Shown here: positions 30,497-41,164 of the stretch, in pieces
How the letters are laid out: each line of letters begins with the position of its first letter
Position numbering within the stretch: position 1 is the stretch's first letter
Source: Bicyclus anynana
Lineage: Eukaryota; Arthropoda; Insecta; Lepidoptera; Nymphalidae
Length of the DNA: 64,000 nt
Direction of reading: 5' to 3'
Assembly: GCF_947172395.1 (NCBI RefSeq)
Contig: NC_069106.1
Location: 5,022,001-5,086,000 of the forward strand
Translations under genes and position numbers: made by a program
Notes under the pieces: generated by a model
Seen by the model: the letters and a program-made list of their open reading frames with translations, nothing else
What the model was told of the DNA's origin: nothing
Database searches by the model: none

Positions 30497-30520
30497 TATA
30501 CTATATGAGGTAAACAATAT

Positions 30521-31290
30521 ATTATAAGAAATAATAGTTTAAAAAACTCCTTTCGTAAGTGAATCCATTCGTTGTTGTTTTCTCCACTTTACCTAGGTAG
30601 GTATCTAAGTAAATGCGTCTCGACTTTGATGGTAATAGATTGAAAATTTCATCCATCTCCAAATTAGGATCACCATTCTCACTATATGAAGACAACAATA
30701 ACAATTATTGTTGAAAAATATGTAAGTTACGGTCACAAATTTACAATGAATTTATGAAAAAAATCAAGTGTGTATTATTCACGTCAATTGTTTTTTTAAA
30801 TTCGCTTTTTAATTTTATTTTTTTCACATGAGAAAGAGGCAAAGGTATTACACTGTAAAGGATGTCCCATGTCTTCAAATCTCGCTCTATTCGCAACTGA
30901 ATAAAAATTAAATAAAAAAATAAACGCATTCCACAGACAAGAACGCTGCATTTCATTCTAATTTAAAGTTTTTTATTTATTTTTCAAAACAATCAGTGCC
31001 TTACCTATAACGATTCTATTTTCGAGTAAAACCTCCTCCGTTTTATAGTAGGCTAGTACTTGGCTAGTACTCGTAACAGACAAGAATTAAAAAAACAAAA
31101 TTACTTTAGTCCCTAGAGGCTAATATGCTTGTTTAGCCCCGCTGTGGAGTGGTAATATGACAGTGTTTTTGAGCAAGAGTAGTGAAAAATTTATTTAATG
31201 ACCTGAGCGATTATGAGTTTATAAAACAACAATATGAATTTAAAGTACTAAATTCGAAACGTCGGGGTCGTGCATGAGCATGGTGCGAAA
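30521..31290. other. Unassigned AT-rich sequence
   Basis: No gene. Small ORFs at 30522-30704 and 30741-30956 (minus) have no family features. 31105-31180 may be related to the repeat at 28057. Confidence 0.4.
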
Positions 31291-31613
31291 TTTTTTATTC
31301 TTTACAAGTTAGCCCTTGACTTCAATCTCACCTGATGGTAAGCGATGATGCAGTCTAAGATTGAAGCGGGCTAACTTGTTAGGAGGAGGATGAAAATCCA
31401 CACCCCTTTCGGTTTATACACGGCATCGTACCGGAACGCTAAATCGCTTGGCGGTACGTCTTTGCCGGTAGGGTGGTAACTAGCCACGGCCGAAGCCTCC
31501 CACCAGCCAGACCTGGACAAATTAAGAAAATCTCAATCTGCCCAGCCGGGGATCGAACCCAGGAACTCCGTTTTGCAAATCCACCGCGCATACCACTGCG
31601 CCACGGAGGCCGC
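31291..31613 (-). repeat. SINE-A, full length
   Basis: Minus strand: 'ttattctttacaagttagcc' tail, intact body, B box 'ggggatcgaacccagg' and head 'cactgcgccacggaggccg'. Near consensus. Confidence 0.9.
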
Positions 31614-31773
31614 CGTAGTTTTAGGGGTAATTTAAATAACACGCAAGGTTGAGAGCATAAATTAAAAAAACTGTATCATTTTAAAATGTTGCACCTAAAA
31701 TTGAGATGTCAACAGAAGTAAGCCGAATATCAGACGTGTCGCATTTCTAGCTAGCCTTTTCGGTGAATATTTG

Positions 31774-31830
31774 TGTTTACCGATCCTTGTATTTCGTGAT
31801 TTTGACCACAAATACAAGGATCGGTAAACA
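31774..31830. repeat. Perfect 21-bp hairpin
   Basis: tgtttaccgatccttgtatt plus t (31774-31794) is exactly complementary to 31810-31830, with a 15-nt loop. The stem is perfect and longer than chance would suggest. It could be a deletion derivative of an inverted-repeat element; a small RNA hairpin is less likely because the stem is short. Confidence 0.8.
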
Positions 31831-31897
31831 TGATAGATGATAACGTAATAAACTTATTTGGATGTTGGATTTGTCCAACATTGAAATAAATTTATTT

Positions 31898-32190
31898 ATC
31901 ATCATTATTACCCACTGCTGAGCTCGAGCGAGTCTTAAAATGAGAGGGGTTAGGCCAATAGTCCACCACGCTGGCAAAATGCGGATTGGCAGACTAAATT
32001 TAGAATTAAGAATGTTCTTAGGTATGCAGGTTTTCTCACGATGTTTTTCCTTCATCGTTTGAGACACGTGATATTTAATTTCTTAAAATGCACACAACTC
32101 AAAAGTTGAAGGTGCGTGACCTGGGCCGGATTCGAACCCACACCCTCCGGAATCGGAGGCACAGGTCATATCTACTGGGATATCACGGCT
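31898..32190 (-). repeat. SINE-B copy
   Basis: 'gaggggttaggccaatagtc', 'caccacgctgg', 'ccttcatcgtttgagacacg', B box 'ggattcgaacccacaccctc' and head 'atatctactgggatatcacg'. Confidence 0.85.
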
Positions 32191-32369
32191 CTATCTGACA
32201 AATATTGCTGTATGCATTTAGATCGCATTTGCACATACTTGCTTACTATGTGTTCTTCTATTTTCTTTGTTATTGTCTTTATTTTGTCCAATAAATATAT
32301 TTAAATAAAATAAATACAACAGTTTTAGTTAATTGAATTAAAGATTTTTTTTTTTTAATAAATATACTT

Positions 32370-32623
32370 AAACAATACCCATCACTATCTGCCCCCAAAT
32401 TAAGCGTACAGAGTAGCTTGTGTTATGGGTAACAGATAGTTGACATTATAATGTTCATATACATTTATATACTACATATCAATACTTATATAATATATAA
32501 ATACACACAGGCACTGGAAAAAACCCGTGCTCATCACACTAATATTTTCCAGTTGTGGGAATCGAACCCACAGCCGTGGATGCAGAGAGCAGAGTCACTA
32601 CCCACTGCGCCACGCGGCCGTCG
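32370..32623 (-). repeat. SINE-C (third tRNA-headed SINE)
   Basis: The minus-strand head carries A-box sequence (cgcgtggcgcagtgggtagt) and B box 'gggttcgattcccacaac', followed by 'tggaaaatattagtgtgatg', 'agcacgggttttttccagtg', then an AT-rich part and 'ttatgggtaac'. It differs from SINE-A and SINE-B. A partial relative is at 59188-59265. Confidence 0.7.
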
Positions 32624-33136
32624 TATTCTATCTTATATGCTATTATAATATAAGTAAATAAATAAATAAAATCTTTATTGACCAAAAATATATACAAAAA
32701 ATCATAACATTGCCTGTGGTCTCCACACTAGATTGATCTGTATCGTGGAGACCAGGTAGGATTTTCTAATGCCTACCGTTGGACTAGGACTAATTACAAA
32801 AAGAAATATATTACAAAAAAGAAAAGTAAAGTAAAACAGTAAGCAGAAACGTTAGATAGGTGTACACAATTATTTTAGCTTATTTCATATTTGCATTGAG
32901 TAATTCTTCGGTGTCTGTAGAAGTTAAACTTTTTAACCAATTTGTTATTGTTAGACTTGCCTGATTTACTGAGAGGTTGCAAAGATCACAGGACCTTGCA
33001 ACAAAGTTGTAGACTTTTGCATCGACATATGGTGTGAATCGTCGAGCGAACTCAGTTTTCGTTTTTTATGATAATACTGATCCGGTTTTGAAAATTCTTT
33101 TGCCAATAGAAAGCCACATTATAGAATGAGAGACAT
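32624..33136. other. Probable LINE 3' untranslated sequence and Helitron trace
   Basis: 32655-33060 opens with 'aaataaataaaatctttatt' and 'ttgaccaaaaatatataca', which read in reverse looks like a LINE 3' end. There is no coding match. 33066-33136 ('ctgatccggttttgaaaatt', 'ttgccaatagaaagccac') is a Helitron body fragment. Confidence 0.4.
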
Positions 33137-33367
33137 CGTACTAATATTATGAACGCGAAAGTTTGTATGGATGTGTGTTTGGATGTTTGTTATTCTTTAA
33201 CGCCGCAACTACTAAAGCGATTTGGCTAAAAGTTAGAACGGAAATAATACCCTGGATTATCACTTTTTTTCCCCGAAAAATCCACGACGACCACACGAAT
33301 CCACACGAATCCCGCGGGATTTGTAAAAACTGGATCCTACGCGGACGAAGTCGCGGGCGTCAGCTAG
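33137..33367 (+). mobile_element. Helitron-like element
   Basis: 'gtactaatattatgaacgcg', 'aaagtttgtatggatgtgtg' and 'acgccgcaactactaaagcg', ending 'acgcggacgaagtcgcgggc' 'gtcagctag'|t. The 3' GC hairpin and CTAG end are intact. Confidence 0.8.
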
Positions 33368-33503
33368 TAAGAAATATTTCAACTGGAAAACATTGAAAAT
33401 ATATATCTAGCTACCAGTGGCGTGCACTTCATACATGCAAAAAAGCACTGCCTACCCCAAGAGGGTTGTTATTTTTGGCTGGTTTTGAGGTTTTGAGGGT
33501 TTT

Positions 33504-33725
33504 TGACTGGTGGGAGACTTCGGCCGTGGCTAGTTACCACCCTACCAACAAAGACGTACCGCTAAGCGATTTAGCGTTCCGGTTCGTGTAGAAACCGAAA
33601 AGGGGTGTGGATTTTCATCCTCCTCCTAACAAGTAAGCCCGCTTCCGTCTTAGACTGCATCATCACTTACCATCAGGTGAGATTGTAGTCAAGGGCTAAC
33701 TTGTAACGAATAAAAAAAAAAAAAA
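33504..33725 (+). repeat. SINE-A, head missing
   Basis: Starts inside the body at 'ctggtgggagacttcggccg' and runs to 'gggctaacttgtaacgaata' plus an A run. A typical 5'-truncated copy. Confidence 0.85.
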
Positions 33726-34179
33726 GAACTCAACACAAACCTATGTTGGACCACAGAATACATAGTTGGTACCCTAGTTAAAAACCTTATGCACGCCACT
33801 GCTACTATAAAAATACGCCACAAGCGAATACCAAAACAAAATACCATCTCACTATCTTATTACTCACAATCGCGCGTGAAAAATTTATCACAGCCCTAGA
33901 ATACAGATTGCAACGTGGAAATCGTCGGGAAAACATTTCCACGTACCGCGCCTCGACATCGCACATTACCGTTCAACACACACATATTACAAACACATTC
34001 CACACAATTTATAGCACTTTTTCGGAAACAGAACACGGTTGTGATACTAATGTGTTATTGGGTCGAATCGGATAACTTGTACGAAGCTCCGTTGCTACAA
34101 GGATGGGAATATCAATGCTGTTGGAGTTTAAATTACCGTAATTTATAAATACTTAGAATAGTTGGTCCAACTAATATAA
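33726..34179. other. Unassigned sequence
   Basis: No family recognised. The ORF at 33915-34148 shows no domain. 33402-33430 and 33775-33800 hold 'ccagtggcgtgcacttcata' and 'ttatgcacgccactg', inverted copies flanking the SINE-A insertion, so an older small element was probably split by it. Confidence 0.45.
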
Positions 34180-34357
34180 ATAGCTGACGCCACGCGGTTT
34201 TACCCGTGTGGTTCCCGTAGGAATACGGGGATAATATATAGCCTTCTTTGATAAATGGGCTATCTAACACTGAAAGAATTTTTCAAATCGGACCAGTAGT
34301 TCCTGATTAGCGCGTTCAATCAAACAAACAAACTCAGCTTTATATTATTAGTATAGA
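34180..34357 (-). mobile_element. Helitron-like element
   Basis: 'tagctgacgccacgcggttt', 'cccgtaggaatacggggata', 'aaatgggctatctaacactg' and 'ttatattattagtataga'|t. Same subfamily as 17996-18184. Confidence 0.8.
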
Positions 34358-34366
34358 TTAGTTGGA

Positions 34367-34611
34367 CTAGCGAACGCCCGCGACTTCGTCCGCGTGGAAT
34401 TTAGTTTTTCACAAATCCCTCGGGAACCATGGATTTTTCCGGGATGAAAAGTAGCCTATGTGTTAATCCAGGCTATAATATATCTAAATACCAAATTTCA
34501 GCTAATTCGGTTTAGTAGTCGATGCGTGAAAGAGTAACAAACATCCAAACAAACATCCAAACATACATCCAAACATCCATACAAACTTTCGAGTTTATAA
34601 TATTAGTAGGA
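34367..34611 (-). mobile_element. Helitron-like element, second subfamily
   Basis: a|ctagcgaacgcccgcgactt 'cgtccgcgtgg', then 'cccaaacatcc'-type sequence, ending 'gagtttataatattagtagg' a. It lies 9 bp from the preceding Helitron, so two subfamilies sit end to end in the same orientation. Confidence 0.8.
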
Positions 34612-34616
34612 AGTAG

Positions 34617-34808
34617 GATAGTGATAGCCTAGTGGATATAACCTCTGCCTTCGATTCAGAGGGCGTAGATTCGAATTCGGTCCTTGCATGCGCCTCCAAC
34701 TTTTCAGCTAAGTATGTGCATTTTAGGTATTTATTATCACGTATTGTATACGTGTATATACGTAAGGAAAAACATCATGAGGAAATCTGAATACCCGAGT
34801 ATATTAAT
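34617..34808 (+). repeat. SINE-B, 3' shortened
   Basis: 'agtgatagcctagtggatat', 'aacctctgcc', B box 'gattcgaattcggtcc', 'gcgcctccaacttttcagct' and 'ggaaaaacatcatgaggaaa'. The tail after 'tacccgag' is lost. Confidence 0.8.
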
Positions 34809-35198
34809 TCATTTATTTAAATATTTTATTACATACCTACCTTCTTCGTTTGAGAATACAAACAATAAATATACTATATACACACTGTATTTAATATCTT
34901 CACGTCAAAGGATATTAATAAGCTATATTTTCTTTGTAGGCATTCTCGGGTTGGAACTCTTTGAGGTCTTATTTAAACAGGAATTTATATTGCAGTGTTT
35001 ATTCTGATACATAAATGATGTTTATTTTCACGTGGGTTAAACAGAAGCCTTATAAGAGAAGAGAAAAATAGTGTTTATAAGGACACAAAGGAGGTGTAAT
35101 TCTTGTGGGTTTTTTTATACGCAATCACAAGAACCACGGCTAACAAAGAATTTATTGTTCCAAGACTTCAAAACAATCTTCGAAAAAATTTAAATGCA
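34809..35198. other. Unassigned AT-rich sequence
   Basis: No gene or repeat recognised. Confidence 0.45.
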
Positions 35199-35392
35199 TT
35201 ATACTAATATTATAAAGCTGAAGAGTTTGTTTGTTTGCTTGAATGCACTAATCTCATGAACTATTGGTCCGATTTGAAAAATTCTTTCAGTGTTAGATAG
35301 CACATTTATCGAGGAAGGCTTGCTATAAGATATTATCCTCGTATTCCTACGGGAACGAGAACCATGCGGGTGAAACCGCGCGACCGCTATGG
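35199..35392 (+). mobile_element. Helitron-like element, 3' end decayed
   Basis: 'atactaatattataaagctg', 'aagagtttgtttgtttgctt', 'gtgttagatagcacatttat' and 'gcgggtgaaaccgcgcgacc'. No clear CTAG end. Confidence 0.75.
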
Positions 35393-35723
35393 TACAGTGG
35401 TATATTCAGATAAGTTGTCTATTGTCTGTGAATATTAATTGTTCAACCTGTCGCTCTTCATTGTTCCAGTATCATTACAATATGTATTCTCTGTTACTGA
35501 TCTGCCATTTCATTAAATTTTAATAACTAATAAGTCAAGCAAAAGCCTTTTTCTTTTCCCTGCGACCTCTATATAACAACATGATACTACCCGCCAATTC
35601 TTTAATAATTAACCTGTCACGACGCTTCTAAGTGACAAGTGCACAGTAAAACCAAGGGGTAGGGGTAGGGTAGGGAAGAAGTACGAGTAAGTGCACATAA
35701 GTAAATCGAAGCTTGAATAAATA
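35393..35723. other. Unassigned sequence with a short TAGGG run
   Basis: 35655-35682 is a short ggggtaggggtagggtaggg run, apparently an isolated remnant of the array type seen in Helitron-like units. The rest is unassigned. Confidence 0.55.
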
Positions 35724-35882
35724 TAATACTAATATTATAAAGCTGAAGAGTTTGTTTGTTTGTTTGATTGATTGAACGCGCTAATGTCAGGAAATTGAAA
35801 AATTCTTTCAGTGTTAGATAGCTCATTTATCGAGGAAGGCGGGAATGGGAACCACGCGGGCGAAACCGCGCGGCGTCTACCA
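35724..35882 (+). mobile_element. Helitron-like element, internally deleted
   Basis: 'atactaatattataaagctg' 'aagagtttgtttgtttg' to 'gcgggcgaaaccgcgcggcg' 'tctaccag'|t. The 3' tetranucleotide is CCAG rather than CTAG. Confidence 0.75.
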
Positions 35883-35948
35883 GTAAATAATTAATCAAAA
35901 ATCAATTCCATTACCTCCCAAAAGTGTTATCGCCGCGTTTGCCGCTTT

Positions 35949-37211
35949 CTAACCGACTTCAAAAAGGAGGAGGTTCTCAATTCGGTCGGTATTTTTTTTT
36001 TTATGTATGTACACCGATTACTCAAAGACGCCTGGACCGATTTCAAAAATTCTTTTTTTGTATGAAACGGTATAGTCCCCATTTGGTCCCATTGCCATCA
36101 TGTCAAGAGCTGATGATGGAATCCTGGAGAAATTGAGGGGAACTTTCGAAAATTTTATGGGTGTCTAGTGTGTTCGTAAACTTTTCCATTTAGTACTTTT
36201 AAGCACTACAATTTTATGAAGGTTTAAAATCGATCTGATGATGGAGCCATAAAACAGACGAGGGAACTCCTCGGCGATTTACAGCAGTTACCTTGTGTTG
36301 GGGCTTGGTTAATTTGTATTAATGAGAACTTTCCACATAGATAGGTTGTGTCTGTCATTTAGGGGTTTGATGATGAAGACCAAGGACAATTAAGGGAACT
36401 CCTTAACAGTTTACAGTAACTACCTTGTGTTTGGGCTTGATTATTTCGTATTGCTGAGAACTTTCTACCTAGATGAGTTGTGTCTGTTATTAGGGGTCTG
36501 ATGATGAAGACCAAGGTCAATTAAGGGAACCCCTTAACGGTTTACGGGCTTGATTAATTTGTATTGCTGAGAGTTTTGTACAAAGATGGGTTGTGACTGT
36601 CATTAGGGGTCTGATGTATTCGTTTGAGATAAAATTTTACACTTAAAATGGAAAAATAATAAAAAATTTAATAAAAAAATACAACCGACTTCAAAACGTA
36701 CCCACTAAACTAAAAAGCGAAAAATAACATCATAATATGTTCTACCTGTTGATCAGTATGAAGGCGGTGCTAAGCCGGTGATGTATTAATTCAAGCCATG
36801 TGAGAATATCTTATAGATTTAGATTTTGCAAACAGTGTTGTTTCATTATCTCCTGTCAGAGTACACCGATGAGTTTTACATTACGGTTTTGTTAAATTTG
36901 AAAGTTAATAGTGTGTGAATCGTGATTTCAAGTTTTAAGTATTGACGGTATAAATTTAGTATTGACGGTATAGACAGAAATTGTTTAGAAATTGTGTTTC
37001 ACGGTGTTCTCGATGAAAATTTGCGTTTTAATATAAAATTTGCGTTACAAGACGCGAAATGTTGCCGTATAGACTTTGTACACAAGGCCCATACACACTT
37101 ATTCGATTAAAAATGAGTCATACACGACCTTCAATAGTGGTTTGTACAAGCTCAAGTTGTCAGTGTAAACGCAACTGCACCAGGGACGGATGCGTTACCA
37201 GGATGGCCGAA
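35949..37211 (-). mobile_element. 'aaccgacttc' family element with 24-bp target duplication
   Basis: About 1.26 kb flanked by a perfect 24-bp direct repeat (35925-35948 and 37212-37235, ending cgtttgccgcttt). Read left to right it has 'aaccgacttcaaaaaggagg', three or more units of about 130 bp ('ttaagggaactcc', 'ttaatttgtattgctgaga'), then 'aatacaaccgacttcaaaac', 'gatcagtatgaaggcggtgc' and a unique-looking end. The long target duplication suggests insertion by a LINE-type or staggered-cut mechanism. No ORF of note; class unknown. Confidence 0.75.
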
Positions 37212-37261
37212 TGTTATCGCCGCGTTTGCCGCTTTTAAATTTACATGTTGTAAATAAATAG

Positions 37262-37600
37262 TGTAGGAAATAGTAGTCTGTGACAGATATGACGTCGCTC
37301 GATCTAGTGTCGGCTTCAGTGTGCTCGTGGCGTTCGAACCGTCCACATTTCTTGTTGTGTAATTCTTTATGGGTTACTAGGGATAGGCGGGGAGAGTGAC
37401 TTGAGTGGAAAAGGAAAGTGTTTGTCGACTGTCAAAGTATCCTTTAACCCTACACACATCGGTCACAAGTACGTGACTTCACTCAAGGTCATTCTCTGCC
37501 ATTCTAGGGTCTTATTTTGTTTACAGTTTGATCTGTTAATTAAGTTGTCCTGACAAGTGTTGTGAATCATAACCTTTGTTCGACATTAGTTTTCTTATAT
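37262..37600 (+). repeat. Unclassified dispersed repeat (copy 1)
   Basis: 'tagtctgtgacagatatgac' 'gtcgctcgatc', 'tactagggataggcggggag', 'agtgacttgagtggaaaagg', 'cattctagggtcttattttg' and 'ttgtgaatcataacctttgt'. Inverted copies occur at 41165 and 44240. Non-coding. It may be an LTR or SINE-like element, but its ends are not defined. Confidence 0.65.
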
Positions 37601-38039
37601 TCGTAATTACTTTTGAGTCTTATAATAAAAGATGTTTAATTTGAACACAAGAGTAAAAAAGTATTTTCTAGGCATCATCACTTACCATCAGGTGTTGCAG
37701 CCATGCGCTGCTTTAATCGTAAAAATATGATTGAAGTCACAAACTCTCGGTTAAAATGTTAGTAGAATACTTTAAAGAATTTGTCCAATTCGTTTTCCAT
37801 TCGTTGTACTTATGTGTGTAGATGTAAAAAATAAAAACACAAAAAACAGACGGTCTCCTATCTCCGCTCCGCAACAATACCAAATCCCCAAATGTACATC
37901 AGGATTTGGTATGTATTTTACATGTTTTTAAATGTTCAGATCTGTGTAAAGATTTCCTTGTATTACACCGTATTGTAACAAAATACTTCACTTTTAATTT
38001 TAGTAAGGGAATTCTAATTGACTTTAAATTATAATAATA
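37601..38039. other. Unassigned AT-rich sequence
   Basis: 37670-37695 ('catcatcacttaccatcagg') is a SINE-A scrap. A short inverted pair around 37885-37915 (accaaatcc / ggatttggt) is seen. No gene. Confidence 0.45.
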
Positions 38040-38193
38040 CTAGCTGGTTTCGCCCGCGTGGTTCCCGTTTCCGTAGAAATACGTAGAAATAATTCCGTCG
38101 AATAATATATAATATAGTCTTTATCCTTCCTCGATAAATGGGCTATCTAACACTGAAAGAAAACAAACAAACTCTTTATAATAATATTATAGA
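38040..38193 (-). mobile_element. Helitron-like element, shortened
   Basis: ctagctggtttcgcccgcgt, 'gttcccgtttccgtagaaat', 'aaatgggctatctaacactg', then directly 'aaacaaacaaactctttata' and 'atattataga'. The middle is deleted. Confidence 0.75.
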
Positions 38194-38220
38194 CACTTGT
38201 ACTTAATCGTACTTGAAGTC

Positions 38221-38451
38221 TTTTTATTATTTATTCAATGACAAATTAGTCCTTAACTGCGATCTCACCTGATGTTAAGTGACGATGCAGTCTAAGATGG
38301 AAGCAGGCGTACTTGGACGAGGTACATGTTTATTCTACCCATACTTCTGACGGTTTCTACGCGATATCGTACCGGAACGCTGAATCGCTTGGCGGTACGG
38401 CTTTTGCTGGTAAGGAGGTAACTAGCCACGGCCGTAGCCTACCACCAGCCA
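38221..38451 (-). repeat. SINE-A, head missing
   Basis: 'caaattagtccttaactgcg', 'gatgcagtctaagatggaag', 'tcgtaccggaacgctgaatc' and 'aactagccacggccgtagcc'. It stops before the B box. Confidence 0.8.
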
Positions 38452-38459
38452 AAATTTAA

Positions 38460-38992
38460 ACATTTACATTTAATGGAGGAAAACGATGATAGTTTTATGG
38501 ATAAGCATCGAATACAGTACCTCATTGTTTTAAGTATGTAAGGCAGTTTTGGATCGGAAGGCAGGTTCTGCTGAGCAGAAACCGGCAAGAAATTCAGTAT
38601 TATAATTATAATTGATGATAACATCACAATTTCTTATAGTTTTACTTTATGTGTGAAGGTGGAAGCTGATACAATGACCTCCAAGCGCTTTTATCTTTAA
38701 GGAATCATCATTCATCAATGTTGTAGTAACCTCGACTAAGTACACTTTTCGTTTGTACAAATTAATATTTTGTCTTACATAGACTATACTGTTATATATA
38801 TATTGACAGGCTACTACTGTTAGCATACCTATTTCTTTAAACTATTGACGAAGGGACTCGCGTGATTTTAATTGATATATTGCTTGAATTGCTCTTTTTT
38901 GAAGTACAAATATAGATTGTATATCGGCAGCCTTGCCCCACAATAAAATACCGTAAGGTGAAATCACAAACACTTTTAAAGTAAGAGATCAT
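38460..38992 (-). pseudogene. Jockey-like LINE, RT C-terminal remnant and 3' region
   Basis: The minus strand from about 38980 reads SPYGILLWGKAADIQSIFVL, QKRAIQAIYQLKSRESLRQ, a stop, then FKEIGMLTVVACQYIYNSIV and YVRQNINLYKRKVYLVEV. This is the post-catalytic region of Jockey/CR1-type reverse transcriptases (Y-G-x-x-x-W-G, QK-x-A-I-R). One in-frame stop and a decayed 3' part ('cagaaaccggcaagaaattc' nearby). Not a host gene. Confidence 0.75.
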
Positions 38993-39174
38993 CAACACAG
39001 CAGAAACGAACTGTTCATGTATTTACAGTCAAATTATTTACAATGGGATGCCGATAAACCCTTGTTTATAAGCACTCAAGACAAAAGACGCCCCTTGAGA
39101 TATACACAGCAAACGCACCTGTTTGCGTACACCTAGTATTGCAAATCAACTTGAACCATCTTCCGAAAAGAGAA

Positions 39175-39490
39175 TCATGATCATTAACAACCCATATTCG
39201 GCTCACTGATGAGCATAAGTCGCCTCTCACAATGAGAGGGGTTAGGCTCTACCACCACCACCACGCCGGCCCAATGCGGATCGGCAGACTTTACACACGT
39301 AGAGAAGTAAGAAAATTCTGATGTATGCATATTTTCTCACAATATTTTTCCTTCTGATAGATGTGATGTGATAATTTTTTAAAATGCACATAAATGAAAA
39401 GTTAAAAAGGAGATGCGTGCCCCATAGTAGAATTGATCCTCGGTCTCCGAATCGGAGGCAGAGATCATATCCATTGACCTATCACAGTAC
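39175..39490 (-). repeat. SINE-B copy
   Basis: 'acccatattcggctcactga', 'gaggggttaggctctaccac', 'cggcccaatgcggatcggca' and head 'gatcatatccattgacctat' 'cacag'. The B box is decayed. Confidence 0.8.
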
Positions 39491-39813
39491 GGAAAAGAGA
39501 ACATATGTTTCTGTAATATTAAAAGCTCGTAACGGTGTAATAGGCAGCCATATCATAGCAGTAGGCAGATTTATTCAACAGCCCCCAACGTTTACTCAAT
39601 ATCAACATATTGCCTTTTTGTAAGACCATGAGGAAAAAACCGCTCCTGCCTCTTTTAACGTCGACTTTGATTAAATCTCCGTTTTTCAGGTGTATTTTTC
39701 ACGGATTATTGTGGGATCTGTCTGGTTATATTTAGGTTTTTGCGTCAATCGGTCCAATACGTACAGAAATCTTTTTTATGTTATCACAAGGTTTTCTTGA
39801 AATTTATTTTGAA
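39491..39813. other. Unassigned sequence
   Basis: No gene or repeat recognised. The ORF at 39384-39623 starts inside SINE-B and is not a gene. Confidence 0.4.
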
Positions 39814-40146
39814 CTAGCGGACGCCTGCGTGGAAATCAATTTAAACTTTCAAGCCCTATTTCGCCACTTTAGGGGTTGAATTTTAAAATTTTTTGAATTA
39901 CATTATATTTTGTATTTTTTATGATTTATGAAGAACAAAACTGTAGCTCTAAAAATCAAGGGCTTTCCATACAAATTTTCAACCCCTATTTCACCCTCTT
40001 CTCATTTTATTTCTGCAATAAAAAGTATCCTATAACCTTCTCCGTATTATGGTCTTTAACCGTGCTAAGTTTCATTTGAATTCATTCAGTAGTTTCAGCG
40101 TGATGCCCGAATAACAAAAGACACGGACAGACAGACACAAAAAATT
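39814..40146 (-). mobile_element. Helitron-like element
   Basis: ctagcggacgcctgcgtgga, 'caagccctatttcgccactt', 'tttccatacaaattttcaac', 'ataaaaagtatcctataacc', 'ttcattcagtagtttcagcg' and 'acggacagacagac'. A third Helitron-like subfamily with a different 5' part. Confidence 0.65.
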
Positions 40147-40287
40147 GAAAAAAATATTTTCAGTATCGATTATATAACAAACATTTTCAAAATATCTTCA
40201 ATGATGGCGCTAGTAGTACTCTATGCTACGGTAACGTTTGGTTTACAAATGTTAAAAGTATAGATAGATATAGATATAATACGTGAA

Positions 40288-40660
40288 GTGAAGAGAATAA
40301 CTGGCTCGTTAGTCCAGTTATTCTCTAGGTTTAGGTTAGCTTATGCGGTTTGGATCGTGAGTGGGTTCGAATCCTGGGTCAGGCCATTAAACGTTGAGTT
40401 TTTCTTTGTCCTGAAAATTCTCAACTGCCTCATTTGTTGGTTCTCATATTATGTGGCATTAGTTAGTGTTTGGGCTTTGAGATGTAGTGATATAGTAATA
40501 TTATCAGTCGCAATTAAAATGTCCTTTAAATCGAGTATATAAAATAAGAGACACTCACTGTTGTAAGTATATCGTATAAACGCGTCATCCAGTTAATGGG
40601 GTCACATTTTCGCTTTATGGCGTCACGGACACGGAAGCTTGTATCATTATTTCAAACTGA
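40288..40660 (+). repeat. SINE-D, tRNA-headed (tentative)
   Basis: 'actggctcgttagtccagtt' followed by B box 'gggttcgaatcctgggtcag' and 'gcc' about 50 bp on, then a T/G-rich body to 'gagacactcactgttgtaag'. Only one copy is in the window, so the family call rests on the pol III-type head. The ORF at 40288-40542 is not a gene. Confidence 0.45.
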
Positions 40661-40729
40661 ATGATATACATTAACTCCAAGCCCCTTTTTCTCTCTTCGG
40701 ATTTTTTATTTAGATTCTGTGTAGCAATG

Positions 40730-40870
40730 ATCTCATCATGTCAATGTTATTATTAGGGCCAGGCCTTCCTTTGGAATATGGAGTATAGACCCACCACGCT
40801 TCTCCAATATGGGTTGTTGGGTTTAGGTTGAATATGGACCGGTTATGGATGTTAATGATTCGTTGGTTTA
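40730..40870 (-). repeat. Dispersed repeat fragment
   Basis: 'ggccaggccttcctttggaa', 'tatggagtatagacccacca' and 'cgcttctccaatatgggttg' have the form of a SINE tail related to, but distinct from, SINE-B. The scrap at 62370-62430 may be related. Decayed. Confidence 0.45.
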
Positions 40871-41020
40871 GCGGATAGTTAATGTGGTTTATGATGTCTA
40901 GGTCCTGGTAAGGAGCCCTGGCCCTTGTTAAAATTAATTGACAATGATGATAAAAATGTCAAAAAAATCACGATCCAAATATAAATTCAACTAGTTTCAA
41001 ACACCACTAGTTAACAATTC

Positions 41021-41146
41021 ACCGCGCGATTTCACCCGCGTGGTTTCCGTTCCCGTGGGAATACGGGATAATATAATAACCTATAGCCTTCCTCGATAAA
41101 TGGGCTATCTAACACTGAAAGAATTTTTCAAATCGGACCAGTAGAT
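41021..41146 (-). mobile_element. Helitron-like fragment
   Basis: 'accgcgcgatttcacccgcg', 'gttcccgtgggaatacggga', 'aaatgggctatctaacactg' and 'aaatcggaccagtag'. The 5' end is missing. Confidence 0.75.
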
Positions 41147-41164
41147 TACATATAATTTAACTTT

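Noticed and set aside
40288..40542. 84-codon ORF with hydrophobic segments
   Set aside because: It starts in a tRNA-like SINE head (B box present) and the hydrophobic part is T/G-rich SINE body.
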